The notes under the pieces: model-generated
Database searches by the model: none
Told to the model about the DNA's origin: nothing
Seen by the model: only the letters and a program-made list of their open reading frames with translations
NCBI RefSeq assembly: GCF_000002075.1
Contig: NW_004798101.1
Span: 70,694-134,693 of the forward strand
DNA: 64,000 nucleotides
Direction of reading: 5' to 3'
DNA from: Aplysia californica
Lineage: Eukaryota > Mollusca > Gastropoda > Aplysiida > Aplysiidae
Shown: piece after piece, positions 12,701 to 28,200 of the stretch
How positions within the stretch are numbered: the stretch's first letter is position 1
Layout: every line of letters begins with the position of its first letter
Position numbers and translations under genes: made by a program

Positions 12701-15363
12701 ATTAAATCTTTTCTGCCGAATTATGAAGAACAGCCCGGGCCTGCATTCTACATAGAAATTATTCAAGTAAAGTGTAATAACCTACTACATACCTGATCCT
12801 CCATCACTGCAATGTCCTTAAAGGAAATACATTCCAGAAAAGACAAGAAAATAGGGGACTTCCATATAGTAGTCAAACAACTTGCATTAAAACCATCCAG
12901 CATAAACATTTAATGTCACTAACAGAAAAAAAAAGCAGCCCAAAATCCATATACTGGACTACATATGTTTAGCATGGAATTATCACAGTAACATCTTTAC
13001 AAGTTCTTGTCGGTCATAAATACACATTACATACATAAATTTTTAGGATACATAAATTTTCATTATAGCTTACTCACTTTTGTCTGACAATGTTTAAAAA
13101 ATTCTAGCTCATTGAGGAATTTACCTATGCGGCCGAAATTTTGCATGGCACTTCTGCAGGCCAGCAACCAAACAAACAAAATTTTTTTTCTAATCTTGAC
13201 CCAGTAATAAAATAGTTTTTCTCTTTGGGCCCTATATTAATAAACGCTCTTTGGATGCATTCACGGGATCACTAAAATAAATGACTTACAGTAACCTTGC
13301 TTACGAATTTCTCATTTTGGGACAGCGACACCGTCCTGCCCCCACATTTCAGTGTAAGCTTGTCAATTTCATCCCCCAGCAGTCTAGACGTCTCAACGTG
13401 CTCCTCGTGAGTCTCAAAAATACTCACTCCGTCTCTTGAATCGTGTTTCTCAGGCGAACGTTAAAGTGTGGTGTTGTGGAAAGTATGTCAACTTTTAAAT
13501 GTTTTAGGAGTATGCTGTAAATCGCATTATTATTTTTTACCCATATAAGGCTTGCATCAAAGAAAATGTGTCGGAACATTAGTTTGCAGTGACTTTTATG
13601 AATGTGCTTTTAGATTCTGTTGATCGCTTAACTCGTAGACTGGCATGCAAAGACCCAGAAAGATTAAACAGAGCAATTTGTTTCTATCCTGTATTAACTG
13701 CGGTAAGACGAATTTGAATGAGCTATACAAGAACAACTGAGTCTTCAATACTTCACCTCTTTTCAACAAACACAAAACATCTGGAAAAGAGGCACTTCTC
13801 ATATATGAAAAGTGACGATTCACGAGTCTCTGCAGCTCCAAATGTATTTTTTACATCCAAATCTAAAACTATTGTCTTTCTGGCATTCCATTTATTCTTT
13901 TCGATAAGGCATGAACAGAAAGAGTCAAACAAAAAAGTGTCAGTTTGACAGAAAACAAAATATTTCATAGCTCCAGGAGCTTTCAGCAACATGATATCCT
14001 AAAAAAATGAACAAAACCTCTCTGAACCTGCATTAGGATGAGTCTGCTGCCAGTGCTCCCTGTCCATCGTAGCCTTCACATTGAACAGATCGGCCGCGAT
14101 GCTTGTTGGCGACGGTTTCTGGAAAGGAAACAGCTATGTAATACTTCTTTTTGTAAATAATTCCTTATGGACAATACAGTCGAACCTGCTCTAATGACCA
14201 CTTGTCCAAGATAACCAACTGTACAAATGACCACATCGAATTTCCTCCATTGCATTTTTTTACATCACAATCAAGATTGTCCAAGACTGCCACCTATTGC
14301 CAAGGAGAAAAATGATTGTCTTAGACAAATGGATGTTTTGAACAGTGTAATTATAATATAAAAAAGACAAGGAAGTGTTAGATATTACAAAGTTTCCTTA
14401 TTCTACGGACAAATTTTAAGTTAAATTTATTTTTCAGTTCTAATAGAAACCCACTATAAAGACATACACACAATTTTCCTTGATGACACAGAGAGGAAAA
14501 TTCGAACATCTCTGGAGAAATGGAGAAATGGTATAGGTTTAACGCCCCCACACACATGAAAAAAAAAGAAAATAAAACACTGACAACCTAGCTACACCTT
14601 TGAACTCACTCATACCTTCATGTCTGCCCGCGGCTTCATGACATTCACACTGAAACCGTCTTTGACCTTGAGGAAGTGAGGTGTCCAGGCAGCTCCAGCA
14701 CTGTAGATGGAGTGACCAGCAGATGAAAGGGAGTACTCAGACTGGACAGAGGTCAGTCCTTGGCCACGGCCGGAATACACTGCCAGCTGAGGGCCTGTAG
14801 AGGCCCAGTCCTAAAGGAAAAAAATTGGCCACATTTTATGGGAGTAAAAAGTATGGTGCACACTATTTATCGGTTCTATAAATATAAAAGTACAGTTCTA
14901 AATTTAGAATGTTTGAACTGATTAACCACACAATTACATGCACTCATTTCATTGCCACTAAATGTGAGCCAGTGTGCATGCATGTATATGTGAAGCTGTG
15001 TGTGTGTGCGTGCGTGTGTGAGTGAGCGTCTGTGCGTGTGTGCGTATGTGTGTGTGTGAGTGTGAGTGAGTGAGTGTGTGTGTTTGTGTATGTGTGAGTG
15101 TGTGTGTGTGTATATATATGTGTGAGTTCAAGTGTATGTGAGCATGTGAGTGTGCATGTGTGTGTACATGTGTGCATATGTGTGAGTGCATGTGTATGTG
15201 TGTAAGTGTAAAAGAGAAAGAGAGAGGGAGAGAAAGAGAGAGGGAGAGAAAGAGAGAGAGTGTGTCTGTGTGTGCCTGTGTGTGCCTGTGTGTGCGCGTG
15301 TGCGCGTGTGCGCATGTGCGCGAGTGCGCGAGAGAGTGAGTGAGTGAGTGAGTGAGTGAGTGA

Positions 15364-15422
<59 letters not shown>

Positions 15423-18400
15423 TGAGTGTGTGTGTATATATTATATGTGTGTGTGTGCGAGTGTATGTGTGCATGTGTGTGTGCATGTGTGTGTGTGTGT
15501 AAGCGTAAGTGTCGGAGAGAAAGAGAGAGGGAGAGAGGGAGAGAAAGAGAGAGAGAGTGTGTGTGTGTCTGTGTGTGTGTTTGCGTGTGCCTGTGTGTGT
15601 TTGCGTGTGCCTGTGTGTGTTTACAACTGATAATGAAGAGAATTCAGACTCTGACTACAGAAGTGATTTTTAGTATGACTGAAACTAAAAGCATATGTGA
15701 CGCCTTGTGGTGAAATCAGGAAAAGAATGAAATCTGAGAAATTGGCATTTTTCGGGCAGTATGGAAATTTTTTTCGAATCTTATATTTTTTTGCTCAACA
15801 CCTTGTATGTCCATTCAAAAATGCTCTTGTGTGTGAATTTTTTTCAAAAACGTTGATTACAGGCATAACAGATTTAAATTTACAGTTTCCAAGGACTCTT
15901 AAGCTATGGAAGTCACCAAACTTTGGCAGCCATTTTCTCGCTAATTTTACCTCTGAAACCAGGCGACCCCACCTGCAATCGCAAATATCTCGACTTCTAT
16001 TCAAGATAAATTAATATTTTTTAAAATCGAAAGCAAGGCAAATGAACAACTTTTAGGATGATATCAATAACTCCAAATGCCCGAAAATTGACGAGTGCCT
16101 GATTCCACAGCGTCATGACACGTATAACTTAAGTTGGGAGAGAAAAATCATCATATTAAAGAGGACTTCTTGAGTAGGCGTTGCCACTTTTTAAAAAAAT
16201 TCAAATTTTGTATTTCAACATTTCTCTTAGGATAAAAAGGCACAGCAGAAAGCTGCACTCCCATTACTGCTCATTCCATGGTGAACAAGGTGCTGGAATA
16301 CTAGAAGTTTCCACTCCGTTTGTAGATTTCAGGTGTTTCAACCTCTATTTCCCTAAACCTCATTCAAGTCTTTCATTAATCCACTCACTCACCTGACAAT
16401 AATAATGTGACAGATGCTGGGAGTAACAGGAGAGCAGTAAGGGGGACTCCGTGATGGGCAGGTCCATGTGACTGTGCAGATTGATCATGTCCAGGAGCTC
16501 CTCCTCCTCATCAACTTCACTCCCGGTCAGTTCGCTGTCGTGGTCGGTGAGGGCAGAGCAGTAGGACAATGTGCTGTCTTCTGATGACACGCTTGAGGAA
16601 GACTGGTGGAGACCTTTCTTGCCAAATACAGAACTCAGACCCGAGGGCTGGCCTGGGGCAGCTCGTTTGATTGTACTGGGGTAGCTGTCTTCATCTGCTT
16701 CAAAACCTTTAACGAGATCAAGAAAAAGACATTAAATGACTGAAAGCAAAAAAATAAAAAACTTGGAACTTGTGTTAAAAGAAAAAAAACAAAGCAACTG
16801 AGAATATTACATTGCCAAAGGTGTCTGAGAACACTATAAACTTAATTTTACATAAAGCACTTCTTTGCCACATAACTATTGTCCCTGCTTTAAAAGGTAT
16901 GGGCAGGATAAATCACAAGCTGTTCAAATGTCCTAAGCCAAGAAAGAAAAATTTTTAAGGAGAGAGGAAAAATCTGTTTCACTTCTTTTACAAATTGTAC
17001 CTATGTTATGTATCTTTTCTTGCTCTTTTCAACATCAAGAACTTGAATTTTTACCAAATATTTCATGACTAGATCTATATGCAACCGATACCTTGAATTA
17101 AGAAATCGCAAAAAAAAATTTTAATTCAAAATTTTGGGCTTCATTCATCTCAACAGCTGGCCGACTATATGCATTAAATAAGAGTACGTAGGCCACAGGA
17201 ATTTGAGACTACAAACTTTCATTCTAACAAATATCTGGTATTATACAATAAGGAAATATGAAGATCTCGTTATTTGTTTAATTTTACTTCAGATAAACAT
17301 TAGTGTATTCATACAATTAGCATAAAGAGAGACTTCACAAAAACAACCATACATCACTCTAAATGAAAAAGCATAGGTCAAAGAGTAAAGCTAAAAGGAT
17401 CAACAAGTTGAAAATCTAGCACCACCTCAGGCAAATACTTTTTTTAAATGCTGTAAATATAATAGTGAGAAACCCCCAAAAAAATACAAGAACACCTGCG
17501 TACAGGAAACATTTCGATTTAAGCTGAAATTAAACCAAATTACTGTCAGTCCAAGACTTTAGATACCCAGCCTGTATGAAGGTGAAGACTTTATGAGACT
17601 ACTTGAAAGTTTTAACAGTTTTCTCCTTCATGTATGACTACTGCAAAAAGTTCGGGAACAGAAACAAGAAATGTAAATTACTGCCCTAATTTCCATCACT
17701 TACCAGTGGCCGGTAACGAATCCTTCTTTGGGGTCAACGTGAGATTCCCATCCGAGTCTGAGTTTTCCTCTGAAGCAGTAAAGTAAGAAACACTGTCCAT
17801 GCTGACCTTTGAATCAGGTCGGATGAGGGGAGCCCCAAGAACGCTAGGAGGGGAAGACGAGTCCAAAGACTCGGAAGGGATGGGCTTGTAGTAAGGCGGT
17901 CTGCCCTGCCTGGTCACTGACGCTGGACTGCCAGAGGGAGGCGGGCGAGCCCTGCGGCCTTTTTTGGAGCCTGAGCGCATTTCTGAAAGCAAATAAAAAT
18001 GTGTATTTATTCATTTATGTCATGTTATTCACATAGTGTAAAAACACCTGTGTATTTTCACATCATTTACTATAAGTTGTGTACGACCGATGAAAATAGA
18101 ATTCAAGAAAAAAAAAAAAAGATGCAAATCTGACTGTGTTTTTTCTATGAGAAAAAAAAATTGGAGGGCTCATATTATATAGGAGTACTTGGCAGATCTG
18201 TTTCTGTAAAAAATCACATTTTTACAGTCTTGTTATTTCTCGATCTAAGTCCATGCTTTTGATGATATGCCAGTAGACTAATGAACTATGAACTCCATAT
18301 TGAAATTGACAATAGCAGAGAAAGCAAACTTTCAATGATAAAAAAGAGCAAATACTTCAACATGAATTTAGCTTAAAATTACAAAAGTGATCTCAAAAGG

Positions 18401-21400
18401 TAAGGCTCCGCTCTTCATGACATAAAAATATTTGCTCTAAACAAAATTACAATCCTTGCACTTTAGAAATAAAAATGCTTGCTCACCGAACCCAACTGCA
18501 GCAGTTTGCTGTGAGGAGGGTAACTTTTCTGCCGCCGAGGGCAAGGAGCTCTGACGAATGAGCAGCTTGTCTTTGCTGTATCTGCGTACTTCCCCAGTCT
18601 TACTGCCGGGGAGCAGGGTCTGAGTGTCGCTGAACGTCGACTTTGGCCTCAGCTCATCAGACAGAGTGATACCACCTTCACCGGGCCGAACTACTGGAAT
18701 GACAAGAGAAAACATGGTGGTGACTGTTTATTTTCTGAGTTTTGCAAGCTTAATTAAGTCTATGCTTATCTTGCATTTATAATTGTGTCAAATCTTGCTA
18801 GCAGTCTCTACATGCCACTTTCATGTAGGATATAAACAAAAGAATTTTTTGTTGAGATTGTCAGCAACCAATAAGGAAATGTATTTCCATATAAAATCCT
18901 TTACCACACCCTCTCTCTTATACAAAAATTCATTTCACCATAATCAAGATGAAAAAGCATTTAAAAAAGAGGACTTTGAAGCAAGCAATAAATTAATGAA
19001 TCATTAAAGCAGTGTAGTCGGAGCATTCAAGTCAAACGGAAAAAATTTAGGATGTGAGTATTACTGTCCACAGTTTTGTTGTCCATGAGAGGCTAGAAAG
19101 AGATCCCACAACAAAATAACTGAACATAAGTTCAACTGTAGCCATATAGTTCAGTTAAACGGAAACCAAAATTGAAAAGGAGCCAGTTCTGAGTTTGCAA
19201 TATTAACAGTGTGTACATATTTTGACAAGATATGATTCTAAATGAGAGCTGGGCCAGTTTTGAGCTGCTTCATGAGTTGACATTTAGGGAACTTGTTACC
19301 AGTGACAGCTTAAAATTAACAACATGTAAATAAGTAACATAGTTTGAAAATAATAATGGATAGGTAAGCAAGAGGCTGAGACGAGGCACCTTACCCTGCA
19401 TGCAGCAGTTCTCTTCCCCTCCTTCAGGACTGGCAAGCTCACTCATGTAGCCTCGAGTGAAGGAAAAGCCATTATTCTCCGTGGGAGTCTTGGTTGGAGA
19501 CATGCGAAGAGCCATGGTGCTGGTCTCAAACACCAACTTCCCTGCATGTAGTAGGCTTTGACCAAAACCAGGATCACTGCCATCTTTGCAGACCTGTAGC
19601 ATGAAATGGAAAGGATCACTGTTACAATATATGATGCAGAACTTAAAGCATAGATTCACTGTTCAAAATAATCCTTTATTAAAGCTCTTTCTTCATGACA
19701 GTAACATATCACTATGACAACTGCCAGTTTTCACGAAGTTAGATCATTGTGAAACAGAAAAGAAGTTCAGAACAAACAAAAGAATAATTATAACAAATTA
19801 CACTGACAAAAGAGCAATCAAAGAGAGGGAAAGAAGGGCAAGCATCATACAATGCAGCATGGTGAAAGAGCCATGTTTATACCCTCTTTGCTGAATTAAT
19901 AGGCAATATCTTAACATATATACATGTAATGGAATAATAGAAATTGTATCCAAACCTGGGGTACTGCCACATGGCTTCCCTCTCTGTGCCGTTTCAGCTT
20001 AAAAAATGTGAGCCCATTTTTGTTTTTGCCGAAGAACACGCATCCACCAAGACAACCACATTTGCCGATAACTGCAGGGGGAGGTGCGGAGAACAGGTCA
20101 GCCTCCTGCCATAGGAACCACAAACGTTTGGTCTTGTTGTCGTGGAGCCGAAGAAATCTGTCCTGGTTCTGTCGAGACAACAAAATTCAGTTCAGACTTT
20201 AAAAAATAGTGATCGAAATACGACACCGGTCACTACTCTGTGCCCGTCATGTTTTCTTTAGAGATTAAAAAACTGTGACACTTTCCCAGGAAGGATGTAT
20301 GCTTCCCGTCACAATAGTAACAGTTAACATGGTCAAAATTCATATCCTAGAAACCATCTCAATCAAATCTATGTTATGAAAACCTCAAATGTTTACAAGA
20401 TGCTACTCTCAATGCTTCTCTCTTATTGAAATTGAGTCACTGAAAATACTGATTTTCTTTGATCATGACTGAATGATACCTTGCTATTTTGCAATGGCAA
20501 TTTATGAGACTCAATGATCTTGAAACAACACAAATGAATGAATCCATAATCATTTAAAGAAGTTAGTGCCATTAAAGCTATACGGAAAAAAAAGAGATAT
20601 AAAAAAGAATGTGCAAACTTACTTGTATTCAAGAATTAGTGCTTATTTTTTTTAGGAGGATAGGTAGCCTATAAAATATGATATTGATGAAATGGATTCT
20701 GAGAAGATATTGTTATTTTTAGAGAATGATAAGCTATAATAAAAAATGAAGCTGAACCCTTATTACCTCAGACCATTCTTTCTAAAGCAGGACCAGTAAC
20801 ATGTTATCTTATCCTATCCGACTCGGTGTTTATATTTATTTGTACACCCCTTTTTGAGATAAAAGATTTTTTAGGACTTACTCATACAATCACTTCCATA
20901 TCTTATCTTATACAAACCTGATATATTACTATTCGTGAAAACAGGTAGCCATAGTGTATGTAGATGATTACCATATCCACTTCACATCATCATTGGCAAA
21001 ATTGTCACTACCATCATCACCACTGCAGTTTGCATAATACTTGTTATCATGTCTCTATCCTTTATCAGCCTCTCCTCAGTCATAGCGAAATTTTCTAGGA
21101 ACAATTAAATACAACTAATTACAAATACACTTTAGTATTTCCATTGACCAATATCAGAGAATTGGTTCACCAAGACAGAGGGCAAAGAGAAAAATAATAT
21201 CTGTCAATATAGACAAAAAGGCCACATTCACTTTGAATCTTCATGTAGGGGGGGTTTCAAACAAACAAAACATCCCATCACACAATTCAACATTCTAAGA
21301 GCATCATCCAAAAACATGTCTTTTTCAGTACAACAAAAATCCAGCTGCACCCACCTGATAGAGCTGTGGGTGAGCTAGGGCCATGGCGGCCTCCAACATG

Positions 21401-22255
21401 ACTGGGCCCATGCTCAGTCCACCAGCCTCTAGCCAGTTGTGCAGGTTGTTGCCCGGGGAGGTACAGGACACATACTGCTTCAGCTCCACTTTCTCAATCA
21501 TGCCAGTGATGCCAGCTCGCGTGCTGGGGCCATGCAGGTTGCAGTGTGCAAGACGCACAGGGTGAACCTGAAAGAAAAGGAGACAGTGGGGGGGGGGGGG
21601 GAATTGCTGAATGAATATAATACTTTTTAGGGGTCTTCTTCAGACATTGATCCCTGTCTGTTCTATGACAAAGACTACAGTCTTTCCCTGGGTTCTCTTG
21701 GTGGCCAACAGTTTGTCCCTTAGCTCAGTACTTATGGACTTCTTTGGTAATGCTGAACATTGAAAGACAAGCAGTACAGGAGGAAATGATAAAGACTCCT
21801 TTGCAGCAATTACCCCACCCCTGAGTAAAAGTGCCAACACTATATATATATATATATATATAAACATGTGAGGCATCATGGTGAAATCAGGCGCTCATCA
21901 AAATAATAAAATCGAAAAAACAGGCATTTTTCTGCCAGTTTGGCAATTTTTATTGAATTTTTGTTTTTTGGCTCAACACCTTTACTGTCCGTATAAAAAA
22001 TATGTAATTTTTCAGTTTTCAACAACTCTCAAGCTATTGAAGTTACAGAGGTTTTGAGGCCATTTTCTCAGTAATTTTACCACTGAAACCAGGCGACCCC
22101 ACCTTCTTCAATCGTAAATATCTCGACTTCAGTACAAGATACAGGGTATTTTTTTTTCATTGAAAGGACTGCAAATGAATAAGCTTTTAGATGATACCAA
22201 TAACTCCACATAACCAAAAATTGACGATCGTCTGATTCTACTGCTCATGACACAT

Positions 22256-22287
<32 letters not shown>

Positions 22288-25200
22288 GACAGCCATATGT
22301 GCCTAAAAGGATACAGAGCTGTATTGCCCCTAAGGGAATGAGATAGACTGAATTTAGCTAGACAACCAAGGGATTAAGATAAAATGAAGTAGTGTGATTT
22401 TTCTGTAAATATTGAAATGGGACTACAAATAAGCCCCATAAACTTTTCAAAAATATTTATGGATCACTAAGACTTATGTGGAATGAAACTACAAGACCAG
22501 ATGGAGGATAAAAACCCAAAATCCACACAATTGATTTATTTATTCATAAATTTTGAACTTCTAAACTTCTGGCAACAGGATAAATCCAAGTAATTTCTAA
22601 ATGTTTAATAGGGACAAAACTGAGCCAGTACAACCACAACAAACTATGAAACTACTTCCTTTAACATCAGGCTCTCCTTCTTTAACAAAAGGATTTAGTG
22701 CTTTTTCTTTCCACCAACGAAACCCACATGCAGAGTACAACCCAAAATGCAGTGGAAGTTTTTACTTTTATAGAAGTCTCACTATTAGACCAATTCAACT
22801 AGTATCTTAGGTCAGTTCCCTTAATGATTCACAAGAACTACACATTATTCTTTGTCTATCCCATACTTCCACCACATGACCTCAGAGGTAGTAAACTGCG
22901 GGTACTTTAACCCATAAGGCAACTGATTTTTACATACAGGGGATATTTGCTACGTATATGTAATAACCTTCACCTTTCCGCCATATTTTTGCGATATTAT
23001 CTAAAGTTACTTTCACTTTCAATAGTTGTTTTTTAAAATTCTGAATAGGGTTTAATTTAGAATTTTGCTCAGGCATCCAGCGGCAACAAGCCAACTATTT
23101 TTCAATGTGCCTTTACAGTGCCCGACAAGCATAAAGGATCTCCTTATCCGATAAGACCGGGCGACCTATCCCATCTATTCTAAGATCAAAGGAATGAAAA
23201 ACTTAAGAGACATAACCACTTGCCATATCCACATAAACATGGAACCAAACCTCTTACTTTCATATCATGGGCAATATTTGACATCTGCAAGCACCCATAC
23301 CTGCACATTCAAAGCAGACCCTGATTCCACCAAGAAAATGTTGAGGAAGTCCAAAGACACGCGAGTCATTTGGTACTTGACATCTTCTGAAGACGGGCAC
23401 AGAAAGGGGAGTTTCTTGGAATCGTAGCACTCCTCCTGAGAGATCATATGCTGACATCGGTTGAAAGGGAGTGTTGTCTGGAGCTTGTTTTCTGCATTCT
23501 CAATTGTCATGATGAAGCTCTGAAGGAATTCTGCTATATTTTGGAGCTGTGAAAAAAAAAGTAAAGACGTGATAAAAAAACTTAAGCAAATGGATTATAA
23601 AAATACTTCTAATTCAACCAGTTCAAAATTGCACTGGATAGTTTTAGAAACTGGGCAATTTTAGTATTTAGTAGCATTTTTAAAATCCAATATACAAAAA
23701 TACTACAATTTCAGTACAGCAGTCTCTGGTAAGATCCTACCACTTATGACCCCTGTTTGCTTAAGGGAAGGTACGGGTCTTCAAAATACGATGTTTGGGT
23801 CAAAATATCAATTTTTTAAACTTTTTACATTTTCAGGTACCTGAATATGTTAGGAACCAATACCCTCTGACTTCCATTAGAAAATTTTTTTTTTAAATCG
23901 GATCAGGTTTATTTCCTTGAGGGTAGCCTACCTTCCTCAAAGTAGGGCCCATTTTTTTTCATGAAATGAGCCCCAAATGAGCTCATAATTAGATGGTGAT
24001 GACAACGTGTCTCCACGTGACCCTAACATGTTTAGTATCGTTGTAACCACAAGCTTCTCCTCTTCCAAACCGAAAAACAATATTGAGTGATGTGTTTCTG
24101 GCAGTTTAGTTATGAAGCAGGACACATGACGCCCCATTTTGTAAATCTTAGTTTGTTTTGAACAAAATGAATCCCCGGTACTAAAAATAGTGACCATGAC
24201 GTCAATATTCAGTCAGAGATTGCCGCGCGGTAGGGAATCTTCAACAGTTTTTTTATGATCATCGCTACCATTTTCTTTCGATTAGATCTCTCAAAGCGGA
24301 CTCCTTACCAAGAGGCCACAGAGGCGGTCTATGTGCATATGTGTGTATGTGTGTTGGTGTGTTTGTATGTGTGTGTATGTGTGTGTGTGTGTGTGAGTGT
24401 GTGTGTGTGAGTGTGAGTGTGTGTGTGTGTGTGAGTGTGAGTGTGTGTGTGTGTGCTCTCGTGTGTTTATGGTGCTATTGCAAACATATAATTAGGTAGC
24501 ATAAAAAGGGAACGTAAGCTGACTTGTGGCCCTCCAAGCGCTTGGTTTCGGTAAAATGGGGGTAATTCAGATCTCTGTTTCTTTGTTCTTTTGCTATAAA
24601 ACACCAAATGCTGAACATTTTGAAAAAGTTCAGACTTTCTTCATTACAATAGAGTAAGTTGTTTGTATATCCGATTATTTCGAGCTAGAGAATTGCCGTG
24701 GAAAGGGAAGCCCTTCGCTGTCGGAATGCGAGGTCGCCCGGTTCAAAATGGACACCCATGCATTTGAATGCTTTGCAGAAAGATTGATGATTAGATACCG
24801 TCTTTTAATTGGCTGAGAACTATACAGCTTTGAGCGTGGTTTCCCATGGTTATTATTTTTGGCCTTTGGCGTTTGGATAGAAAACCTTGAAAAAAAGTGT
24901 TTAAGTTTTCAAAGATCATTTTTAACACGAAAAGTGTAAAATACCGGTTAAAAAAGGTACCAATAGAAAGAACAGTTCTTTTTCTATTAGAATAAAGTCA
25001 TCGGCTTGGAATTATTTTACATGAATCCTTCCGCGAAACTCTGGGGAGCACTCAGTATACTACAGTAGGCTATAGAGCCGACTCACTCACCTCGGGGTAC
25101 AATGCGGCCCTGGCCGAGACAAAGTTCGGCATTTTTATTGAAATAACGACAGATCATTGTGTTTGAGGTAATAAAATACTGATTTGTAATGATCTCACAG

Positions 25201-28200
25201 TCTTGAACAAAATTAGGCTTCATTTCTTTATCATAATGATTGTACTCTGTTAATGTAGAGATGTTTGGTGCACTTAGTACTCTTTAATTATCTGTCAATC
25301 ATGGGGTTGCAGCCAGTTAGCGACATCAGCAATATTATGTTAAATTGAAACAGTTGCCATTCTCTTAAACATTGACTGAGAGGTAAAAGTATGGTACCAA
25401 AATTCTCCGGAGACACAGGCCTTTCATATGAAACAGATGAAAATGTAGTATCTGGTACATAGTATATTTTGCTGCATTTGACGTGAAGTCCATTCTCGTG
25501 AAAATTTTGTTTTGTTTGTAAGTTTTTTCTCTGTAAATGAATAGTTTTCTACTTCTGTATGTCACATTGTAGTGGCATAGCCAAGATAACTGCTACATTT
25601 CAAGTCTCTATCTCAATTCTAAGACCCCCATTGCTCTGGAAACATGTTGCTCAACTTCGGAGGCCATTTTCTCCATTTCGTGTTTCCTCACCTCGCACAA
25701 TTAAAAGTTCTGTATTTTCGTTAAATAAGGTCATATTTACTTCATTCTTGTTTTAAATTGTAGGGAAAAGGTGACAGTTTTTGAAAATAATATTAACTCA
25801 GTTTTGAAATTTCCTTTATATGACTGATATTGACCGGCAGGGACACAAATAAGTACAAGGTGCATAGCCAAAAATCAAGATCATTTATGTTCCACCTATT
25901 ATGATGTATTTATAGATGATTCATCTTTTTTTGCACAAAGAAAAATAGGAATCTAAACTCTGAATTGCAGAAAAGAAGCATCACAACAGTACATACCTGA
26001 GGTGTGCTCAGTTTGCCGGTTAATTCTCCAACAATCACTTCAATCAACCACCCGTACTCCAGAGTTTCACTCTCTAAGGGGAGCCCCTCCAGAGAGAACA
26101 TGGCATGACCTCTGACCTGTAACCCAGACAGGGCCAGATGACCATCGCGTAAATGCTCTTGCTCAGAGCCTCTCTGAGGAGGGGACAAAGAAGAAAAATG
26201 TTACCAAGGCATAATAAATTTCTCTTTTATCATACTTGAACATCCTATGACATCCTAAACTGTGTGAACCTGTGGAGGAGAACCAAACCACAACCAACTG
26301 ACGGTTAGGTAAAACAAAAAAAAATGGCAATAGATTGGACGTATGCTTAAGGAGTCAGCCCAAAATGCAACAACACAAAACCTAAGACGGAGCCCCCTGG
26401 AGAGGAGAAAAAGAGGAAGATCCAGATCCACCTGGGAATGAGATCTGGGAGCAAATCTCAGGTATATGGGACAAAACTTCCTAAAGGTGGAAAAAGACCG
26501 CCGAGAACAGAGACATATGAAGCGTCCTTCTTGGCAGTCCATACCCAATACAATGGTAAAAAAGGTTGATGATGATGTTGTGAACCTGTGTGCATATAAA
26601 CAGATTAAAGTATCCACAACCATGTGAGTTCAGTACGAAAGCCATGAAAAAGCAATGCCTCCAAATTAATTTTCTTCAACTATCACAGAAGAGGGGGAAT
26701 CATGATTGGTTTAGGGATAGAAACGATGAAAAAAGGTTCAGAAACATTGAACATTCATAGCTAGAGACAGTAAATTATGAATCTAAAATCATACAATAGA
26801 AACAGAGAGGTCTTACCTCCAGATGATCCTTTGCCAGCAGGACACATGGTGACAGCAACAACTGTAACTTTGTCTCTTTGAAAGACTTGTCCAGCTCAAA
26901 GCACAGGCGCTCAACATGGGCACTCGGACATGGCAAATTATCCCGTGAACAGTTCTGTCAATTGCAGAAAAACGACAAAAGCAGGAAACATTACACATTA
27001 AAATATTCTGTGTTCGAATAAAAACAACATACCATTGAAACTTACACTTGTGAATATAAACCGCATTCTGCCCTGTTGATCTACAACATGTCCTGAAAAC
27101 CAGCTGCTCTGAGCTGTATTAACATACAAAGTGCATCATATTTTAGTCCTATGATTATGGCCAACTAATCAAAGTGGACAGCCCTTTTGGCAGCCTATAC
27201 CCAACATCAGGGTGAAAGAGGCAGATGATGATAATGAAATCACTCTGGAACATCCATCAAACACCACCCACACATCACATACAAAAATAGAAAAACTTGT
27301 TATCATGAAAAAAGACTCCAAAAGTCTTTGAACATTTCAGATTTCTGAAATTCAAGAAAAGTTGTGAATTTGGAACCTCTATGGAATATATGGTCCTTAC
27401 CTTGGCTAAGTGAGCCTGTATGTCATGGAGTGTGACTGACACAGTCACTGAGAACGGTCTGTACTTCCTGGCATCAAAGGCAATTTCTTCGTCATCTGGC
27501 TTCTCTACATGTACATAACTCGCTTCCATATCTTTCATCTTACTTGGACTCTCTTTGAAATCTGTTGCCTTTTGATACTCCCCCAAGTAGTTTTCCTGTG
27601 GAAAAACAATAGTTATTAAGAAATATTCAGAAGAAAAATGGAGAATCAAACTTTCCTATGTATTGTTAAAAGCTAAAAGCATTTAACCAAATTTCAAGCC
27701 ACAAAGGGTATGACCACAGAGTAGCTGGAACCTTTCTATTGTACCAATGTTTTTAGCAGGGTTTTTTTTTTAACTTAGCAAGCGACTGCAGGTACCTGAA
27801 ATTATTTCTAGTTTGTACACTGATCTCAGTGGTAAGTGAAACAGAGGACTAACTCTTCTTAAAAAAAGGACCCCAAAAAATATAAGAAGTGTGAACACAT
27901 TAAAGCTATCGTTACTGTGTAAAGTAAAAAAAGAGCAGGCCCTATCAGGCCAACTGCCCTATTCAAATTCAGTAATATTCACAACCTAAAACTAAACAAA
28001 ACCAAGTCACTTTTGTGACCAGGAGCATATTTCACACGGCACCTGACTGCCTGAAGAGCAATGCCCACTTAATCCTAGAAAGAAAAAAAAATGTGCCGGA
28101 CATGCAAAAATCAGTCTCACAGTGGGTTGAACAACCTTGGAAGTAGGAGGGGAATAACACAGATGAAAGTACAGAGACTAAAAAAAGGAGGCAAACAGAA

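Noticed and set aside
14944-15713. His/Thr-rich or Val/Cys-rich proteins
   Set aside because: Readings of the TG/AG microsatellite on either strand, not genes.
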